Virus record (IMG/VR): IMGVR_UViG_3300044796_000322
Span: 1 to 39,306 of that record
Origin: a virus
Strand: one strand, 5' to 3'
DNA length: 39,306 nucleotides
A model generated the notes under the pieces. The model was not told where the DNA came from. It saw only the letters and a program-made list of their open reading frames with translations, and did no database searches. The translations under genes and the position numbers were made by a program. This document shows, piece after piece, positions 35,145 to 39,306 of the stretch. Numbering within the stretch: position 1 is the first letter of the stretch; every line of letters starts with the position of its first letter.

Positions 35145-35980
35145 TACACGTATTAACGCTTTCCTGGAACGGTTTTGATAAGCTTGAGACTCTTCATCCC
35201 GGTCTAATAAAAAATCTTAAAATAACAGGTCAAGATTATATATGGCACATTCGTTCTAACGGATGTAAGGACGGAACGATTGAAAAAATATCTAATTGGG
35301 ATAATAAAAACATTGTTTCGTATGCCATTGAACATAATCGTGATAATTTTGCACAAGGAATGAATTATTTAACAGAACAAGCAAAGTCAAACAAAGAAGA
35401 TATTCTTCTTTTTATGAATAATGATGTAAAGTTTATTGATGATAATTCATTATTTAATATGTTAGATCTGTTGAATAAAAATGCACAAATATCAATGGTT
35501 GGCGCTAGGTTATTATATAATAACACAAATAAATTACAACACGCTGGAGTTATTTTTGGCGCTAAATATAATCATATGCCGTATCACTTTAGACATACGG
35601 AAGAGTCTGACGTAAACGCAGAAAAAAATAGATACTTTCAGGCCGTAACAGCAGCCGTATGTATGGTCAAATCGAAAGATTTTCAAGAAGTTGGAGGATT
35701 TAATCCTGCTTATTTTTGGTCATTTGAGGATATTGACCTGTGTTTGCGTATAGGACGTTTAGATAAAAAAATAGCTTATTGCGGAAAAACATTTATCTGT
35801 CACGAAGAAAGCGCTAGTCTTAAAAAAAATCCAATCAATAAAATGTTTTTAACTCACAATGTATTGGAGTTTCAGCGTAACTTTTGGGAAAACGGACATA
35901 ATAAAAAACAAAAAGATGGCGGATATGAAGATGATCATTCGTCGTATCTAAACGTTCCGGATCATAATGTCATCATTTAG
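35141..35980 (+). CDS. Glycosyltransferase, GT2-type, TTG start
   Basis: A 279-aa GT2-family enzyme. It shows the first strand Val-Leu-Thr-Leu-Ser-Trp-Asn, an Asn-Asn-Asp (93-95) metal-site equivalent in a Phe-Met-Asn-Asn-Asp-Val strand, Gly-Gly-Phe-Asn-Pro-Ala-Tyr-Phe, and Phe195-Glu-Asp-Ile-Asp199 followed by Leu-Cys-Leu-Arg, the layout of the rhamnosyltransferase-like subgroup. The best start is TTG at 35141, forming a TTGA overlap with the stop of the membrane protein gene; no ATG closer than residue 86 would keep the first strand. Translation is thus probably re-initiation dependent. The C-terminus is Lys/Asp/His-rich. It overlaps the next gene by 14 bases. Confidence 0.83.
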   Translation: MIHVLTLSWNGFDKLETLHPGLIKNLKITGQDYIWHIRSNGCKDGTIEKISNWDNKNIVSYAIEHNRDNFAQGMNYLTEQAKSNKEDILLFMNNDVKFIDDNSLFNMLDLLNKNAQISMVGARLLYNNTNKLQHAGVIFGAKYNHMPYHFRHTEESDVNAEKNRYFQAVTAAVCMVKSKDFQEVGGFNPAYFWSFEDIDLCLRIGRLDKKIAYCGKTFICHEESASLKKNPINKMFLTHNVLEFQRNFWENGHNKKQKDGGYEDDHSSYLNVPDHNVII

Positions 35981-36938
35981 TATTAAATATTTCCCATTTA
36001 CTCCGGGTATACCTTGGAAATTATTCGATGGCAAATATATTAAGCCAGAGCTATCGTCTATATCGTGGCAAAATATTTCCAAGAATGCAACTGCAACGGC
36101 AATATGTTTTGGCGGACTAATTGAATCCTATTTATCACTAAGCGCCCTTGAGAGTATAAATTATATTTCGCCAAATATTAAACTAATATGGGCTGGAGAT
36201 GATAAATATAAAATATTATGTGATATAAACGGACTATCCAAATATACAGACGATTTACCAAAAGATATATCTTCGCGTTTTCCCACGCCAATTTTTTTTG
36301 ATAAAACCGGCAATATATATTTTAATTGTCTTCTAAATTATTTATATATTAAAACATATTACGGGGCAAAAGGATATAAAAATAGCCGCCCAATAGCAAA
36401 ACAAATAATAGATAATAATTTAATTCGTTGGGAGCAACAGTTTGTTCCAAAATTAAGGAAACAAACCGTATCAAAAGAGCTTGATCAACTAATTAAAATA
36501 AACAAATTAAATCAAAATATTCCGATCGTTATTATTTTGCCAGACAAAACGCAATTTACAATGCATAAAATAAAATGTTTAAGCTGGACTCCTATGCAAG
36601 TCAAATCTGTCGCAACGTTATTAAAGCATAAAAATACAAATGTTATTGTTTTTTCGGACCAACCAGAAAAATATAATAGCATCGATTTAATTGTATTGCC
36701 GATTAAGCTTGAATACATTTTACATTTTATACCAAAAGCTTTATCAATATTATCAACAGATATTGATTTTTTATTTTTAGCTAATATATTATCTTCTGCA
36801 AAAATATTTACAGAATATAATAAAAATCAATTTAATCTAAATAATAACAATAAGTTTTTTAACAAAACAAATAAAATATATAAAAAAAGAACACTAACGC
36901 CGCGTTATGTATTCGAAAATATAATAGGACCCGTATGA
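35967..36938 (+). CDS. Possible GT9-like (heptosyltransferase-type) glycosyltransferase, divergent
   Basis: A 323-aa protein, strongly Lys/Asn/Ile-rich and A/T-rich in DNA, lying inside the glycosyltransferase cassette (14-base overlap upstream, ATGA overlap downstream). The layout hints at the GT9 family: an early Ala-Ile-Cys-Phe-Gly-Gly strand with a helix and Pro-Asn-Ile-Lys-Leu-Ile-Trp (about 45-75), and a second half with an Ile-Val-Ile-Ile-Leu-Pro strand, a Trp-Thr-Pro helix start, a Val-Ile-Val-Phe-Ser-Asp strand and a Leu-Ser-Thr-Asp-Ile-Asp...Leu-Ala segment in place of the usual Asp-Ser-Gly. No catalytic residue is certain. It may be a degenerate or non-catalytic GT-B protein. If wrong, it is a hypothetical protein whose only clue is its operon. 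Confidence 0.5.
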   Translation: MSSFSIKYFPFTPGIPWKLFDGKYIKPELSSISWQNISKNATATAICFGGLIESYLSLSALESINYISPNIKLIWAGDDKYKILCDINGLSKYTDDLPKDISSRFPTPIFFDKTGNIYFNCLLNYLYIKTYYGAKGYKNSRPIAKQIIDNNLIRWEQQFVPKLRKQTVSKELDQLIKINKLNQNIPIVIILPDKTQFTMHKIKCLSWTPMQVKSVATLLKHKNTNVIVFSDQPEKYNSIDLIVLPIKLEYILHFIPKALSILSTDIDFLFLANILSSAKIFTEYNKNQFNLNNNNKFFNKTNKIYKKRTLTPRYVFENIIGPV

Positions 36939-37684
36939 GCAATATAGCATCCATTATGGTAGCGACATTTAATCGCCTATCGCTTACAAAACAAACGATA
37001 AATAATCTTATTGAAATGACAGATTATCCATTTGAGCTTATTGTTATTGATAATGCTTCTGTTGACGGAACTGTTGAATATCTTAAAAATGAACTAGAAA
37101 GCCTATTATCTAAAAATAGTTATTTTTGCAGTTTGATAATAAAAGAAAATGATATAAATAAAGGAATTGCATATGCTAGGAATCAAAGTTTGCTATTAGC
37201 GTCTGGAGAATGGCTGTGTACGCTTGATAATGACGTTCTTCTTCCAAAAGGCTGGTTGACAAAATGCATTTCTGTTCTTTCAAGGAATAAAAATTATGGG
37301 GCTATTGGGGTAAATATGGAGGCTGTTACTTATCCGTTGGTTTTAATAAACGGAGAAGAGTTTCAGAAAAAACAACAAGGAAATCTTGGAACGGCGTGTA
37401 TGGTATTCCCAAAAAGCTTTCATAAAATGCTTGGATTTTTTAATACTGAAATGGGTTTATACGGTCAAGACGATTCAGATATGGGCATGAGAGCCAGAGT
37501 AGCCGGATATGAGCTTGGATATATAAAAGAAAACGGCAAACACCTTGGAGAAGGAGAGAATGATACTGGCGAATATAGAACATTTAAGACAAATAGTCAC
37601 GCGAATAATATGACAAAGTTTAATGAAAATTGTAGATTATATGCTACAAGAAAAAAGCCGATATATATACCTTTTAAGCCTTAA
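36935..37684 (+). CDS. Glycosyltransferase, GT2-type
   Basis: A 249-aa GT2 enzyme with a full set of GT-A landmarks: Ile-Met-Val-Ala-Thr-Phe-Asn-Arg at the start, Val-Ile-Asp-Asn-Ala-Ser-Val-Asp-Gly-Thr (nucleotide site), a canonical DxD metal motif (Asp98-Asn99-Asp100) in Thr-Leu-Asp-Asn-Asp-Val, and Gly-Gln-Asp-Asp-Ser-Asp (177-182) followed by Met-Arg-Ala-Arg, the catalytic-base region. Its ATG overlaps the upstream TGA (ATGA), so it is translationally coupled. No transmembrane helix is seen. The next gene starts four bases after its stop. Donor and acceptor are unknown. Confidence 0.86.
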   Translation: MSNIASIMVATFNRLSLTKQTINNLIEMTDYPFELIVIDNASVDGTVEYLKNELESLLSKNSYFCSLIIKENDINKGIAYARNQSLLLASGEWLCTLDNDVLLPKGWLTKCISVLSRNKNYGAIGVNMEAVTYPLVLINGEEFQKKQQGNLGTACMVFPKSFHKMLGFFNTEMGLYGQDDSDMGMRARVAGYELGYIKENGKHLGEGENDTGEYRTFKTNSHANNMTKFNENCRLYATRKKPIYIPFKP

Positions 37685-37688
37685 AAAT

Positions 37689-39306
37689 ATGATCACAAAA
37701 GAAATATATCAAGAAGACCTTAAACGCGTTATATCTTTACACAAAGCTGCAAGGTATGACGGCGGATGGATATTAGAGCCAAGGTTCGGCAAAATTGTTT
37801 TTGATTTATCAGATTTTAACGATATAGATTCGTTAAAAATATTTGCAAAACGTTTATCAGGAAATGGTAAAATTACAATAAATATTGATGGAAATGATGT
37901 CAATATAACAGTATTATCTAAGATATCACAATCGTTTGACTTAAAAAAATGTTCAGGTCTAGAAATATCACGCTCAGCAGATAGTTTAGGCGAAGTTTGT
38001 ATATTTGGTGTTTCTATTAGTTGCAATAAAGAGGATACTGTTTTGAGTAATAATTGGAAAGTTTTGATAGCTAAATGCGGCAAATATGAACATTTGAGAA
38101 TGGCAGGTGATAGGCTGTTTGCAAGCGAAGGAGCATATATAGAAAATAGCTCTATTGTTAAAAACATCGAAACTATACCAGCCGATATGTCAATAAAAGA
38201 AGGAGATAAGCTCAAGTTCCTTGCAGCTTGTGAAATTATTAGCCTAACAATTGATGAACAAAATTATACACATACTGATAAGCAGCTTGTAATACGTCGT
38301 GATTTACCTGGTCCGGCGCTTGAATCGCAGGTTACTAGCTTAAAACCACAGTTATCAAATAATAAATTAAATGCACAACAAATCATTTATACACAACAAA
38401 ATATAATAACTACATACCAGTCAAAAATAGTTTACAACTCAAATAATTTTAACGGATTTCGTTCATATACGAATGCATCAAAAACAGGTAAGCTAATAAA
38501 CAGTAATAATAAAAATTATCTATTATTAAAAACTGGTGGTGTATTTTCGCTCCCAATATCAGATTTAGTTCCAAATAAAAAATATATTATCACATTAAGC
38601 TTAAAAAAACTAAACGGAAACGGTAAAATACATATAGGTATTGGCTGCGAAAACAAACAAATAAATTATTATCCGGCAATAGCGACAGGAATAACATCTA
38701 ATATAAACACGGAAATAACTACCGAAAATCAAGACCCTGGCAGCTTTATATTAAATATTGCAATGCTTGCAGACGGCTCCGGTGAAGTGCTAATTGATAA
38801 AATCATTATTATAGAGAATATAGTTACAAATAGTATTAAATCGAATATTGATTATTCATCGTCATATCTTGTTTCTGATAAAAGAAAGTTTGTAATTATC
38901 ATACCGAGCTATAATAATAGTAAATGGTGTGAAAAAAATATTACTTCTTGTCTTGAACAAGATTATGAAAATTATCGTATTATATTTACCGATGATTGCT
39001 CAAAAGATGATACCTTTGAAAGGGCGTCTAAAACAGCTTTAGATTCCAAAAAAGCTGATATATGCACATTAATAAAAAACTCCGAAAGAATTGGAGCCTT
39101 AGCTAATTTGTATAATATGATTCACAGCTGTAATGATGATGAAATCATTCTTACGCTAGACGGTGATGATTGGTTATATGACAATAACGTTCTAAAAAAA
39201 TTAGAAAATGTTTATTCTGATGAAAACACATGGATGACATACGGTCAATATAGAAACCATCCTAATGGTGGTACAGGTGTACCACAACAAATACCAGATC
39301 GTATCA
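37689..39306 (+). CDS. Beta-sandwich/GT2 fusion protein, 3'-partial (runs off the window)
   Basis: The frame opened by ATG 37689 has no stop to the right edge (539 complete codons), so the C-terminus is missing. Residues about 25-115 and 280-395 each look like beta-sandwich (jelly-roll) modules, with Gly-Asn-Gly-Lys-Ile strands and, in the second, the ending Gly-Glu-Val-Leu-Ile-Asp-Lys-Ile typical of carbohydrate-binding modules. From about 400 a GT2 domain begins (Phe-Val-Ile-Ile-Ile-Pro-Ser-Tyr-Asn; Thr-Asp-Asp-Cys-Ser-Lys-Asp-Asp-Thr; DxD motif Asp491-Gly-Asp493 followed by Asp494-Trp). A minus-strand open frame at 37709-38215 is a shadow of it. The layout suggests a glycosyltransferase that docks on its glycan or protein acceptor. 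More domains may follow beyond the window. Confidence 0.82.
   Translation, partial: MITKEIYQEDLKRVISLHKAARYDGGWILEPRFGKIVFDLSDFNDIDSLKIFAKRLSGNGKITINIDGNDVNITVLSKISQSFDLKKCSGLEISRSADSLGEVCIFGVSISCNKEDTVLSNNWKVLIAKCGKYEHLRMAGDRLFASEGAYIENSSIVKNIETIPADMSIKEGDKLKFLAACEIISLTIDEQNYTHTDKQLVIRRDLPGPALESQVTSLKPQLSNNKLNAQQIIYTQQNIITTYQSKIVYNSNNFNGFRSYTNASKTGKLINSNNKNYLLLKTGGVFSLPISDLVPNKKYIITLSLKKLNGNGKIHIGIGCENKQINYYPAIATGITSNINTEITTENQDPGSFILNIAMLADGSGEVLIDKIIIIENIVTNSIKSNIDYSSSYLVSDKRKFVIIIPSYNNSKWCEKNITSCLEQDYENYRIIFTDDCSKDDTFERASKTALDSKKADICTLIKNSERIGALANLYNMIHSCNDDEIILTLDGDDWLYDNNVLKKLENVYSDENTWMTYGQYRNHPNGGTGVPQQIPDRI

Noticed and set aside
37709-38215. 168-aa minus-strand open frame
   Set aside because: It is antisense to the long plus-strand frame from ATG 37689, which has GT2 and beta-sandwich features and fits the operon.
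1-39306. A bacterial contractile injection system or tailocin instead of a phage
   Set aside because: The frameshifting chaperones, neck-type gene, large wedge proteins and absence of an AAA ATPase favour a phage. A tailocin cannot be fully excluded without the head genes outside the window.
1-39306. Alternative genetic code with TAG reassigned, as in some huge phages
   Set aside because: TAG ends several genes exactly at operon junctions (1246, 19601, 30112, 35980), so it acts as a stop here.

Overview
The window is most likely part of the genome of a large, low-GC tailed phage with a contractile tail (myovirus type, probably a jumbo phage). The evidence is a long co-directional block on the + strand with the expected order: neck/tail-completion protein, tail sheath, tail tube, a pair of tail assembly chaperones made by programmed -1 frameshifting, tape measure protein, baseplate hub proteins, central spike, gp25-like wedge protein and J-like wedge protein. 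Several very large baseplate proteins (1623, 1079, 2221 and 975 aa) follow that order. Stops are mainly TAA, with some TAG and TGA, so the standard bacterial code fits. No tRNA, CRISPR array, integrase or insertion sequence was seen. The host cannot be named from this sequence.

Layout. Positions 2-4494 hold the end of the head/neck region and the sheath-tube pair, closed by a strong symmetric hairpin terminator (4511-4550). Positions 4551-4855 are the only gap longer than 300 bases without a gene. It carries a possible promoter, a tandem pair of GATC-containing repeats and two perfect inverted repeats. Positions 4856-20048 hold the chaperones with a textbook frameshift site, the tape measure, two hub-type proteins, the spike, a strikingly hydrophobic protein, an unassigned virion protein and the gp25-like wedge protein. 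A 155-base gap with a TATAAT box precedes the J-like wedge protein (20204), a 2221-aa protein with two LamG-like domains and a 975-aa protein with a two-repeat dockerin-like calcium-binding domain.

From 33088 to the right edge the content changes to a tightly overlapping glycosyltransferase cassette: one GT4-type enzyme, three GT2-type enzymes, one possible GT9-like protein and a small two-helix membrane protein. It ends with a long open frame that runs off the window and joins beta-sandwich domains to a GT2 domain. Its position directly after the outermost baseplate proteins suggests that it glycosylates virion proteins or alters the host surface. The choice between these cannot be made from sequence.

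The most notable observations are the three-part (dnaX-like) frameshift signal at 5469-5531, the dockerin-like domain in a virion protein, a strong excess of the tripeptide Asp-Gly-Tyr confined to structural proteins, the multi-helix hydrophobic protein inside the baseplate cluster, and the glycosyltransferase cassette.
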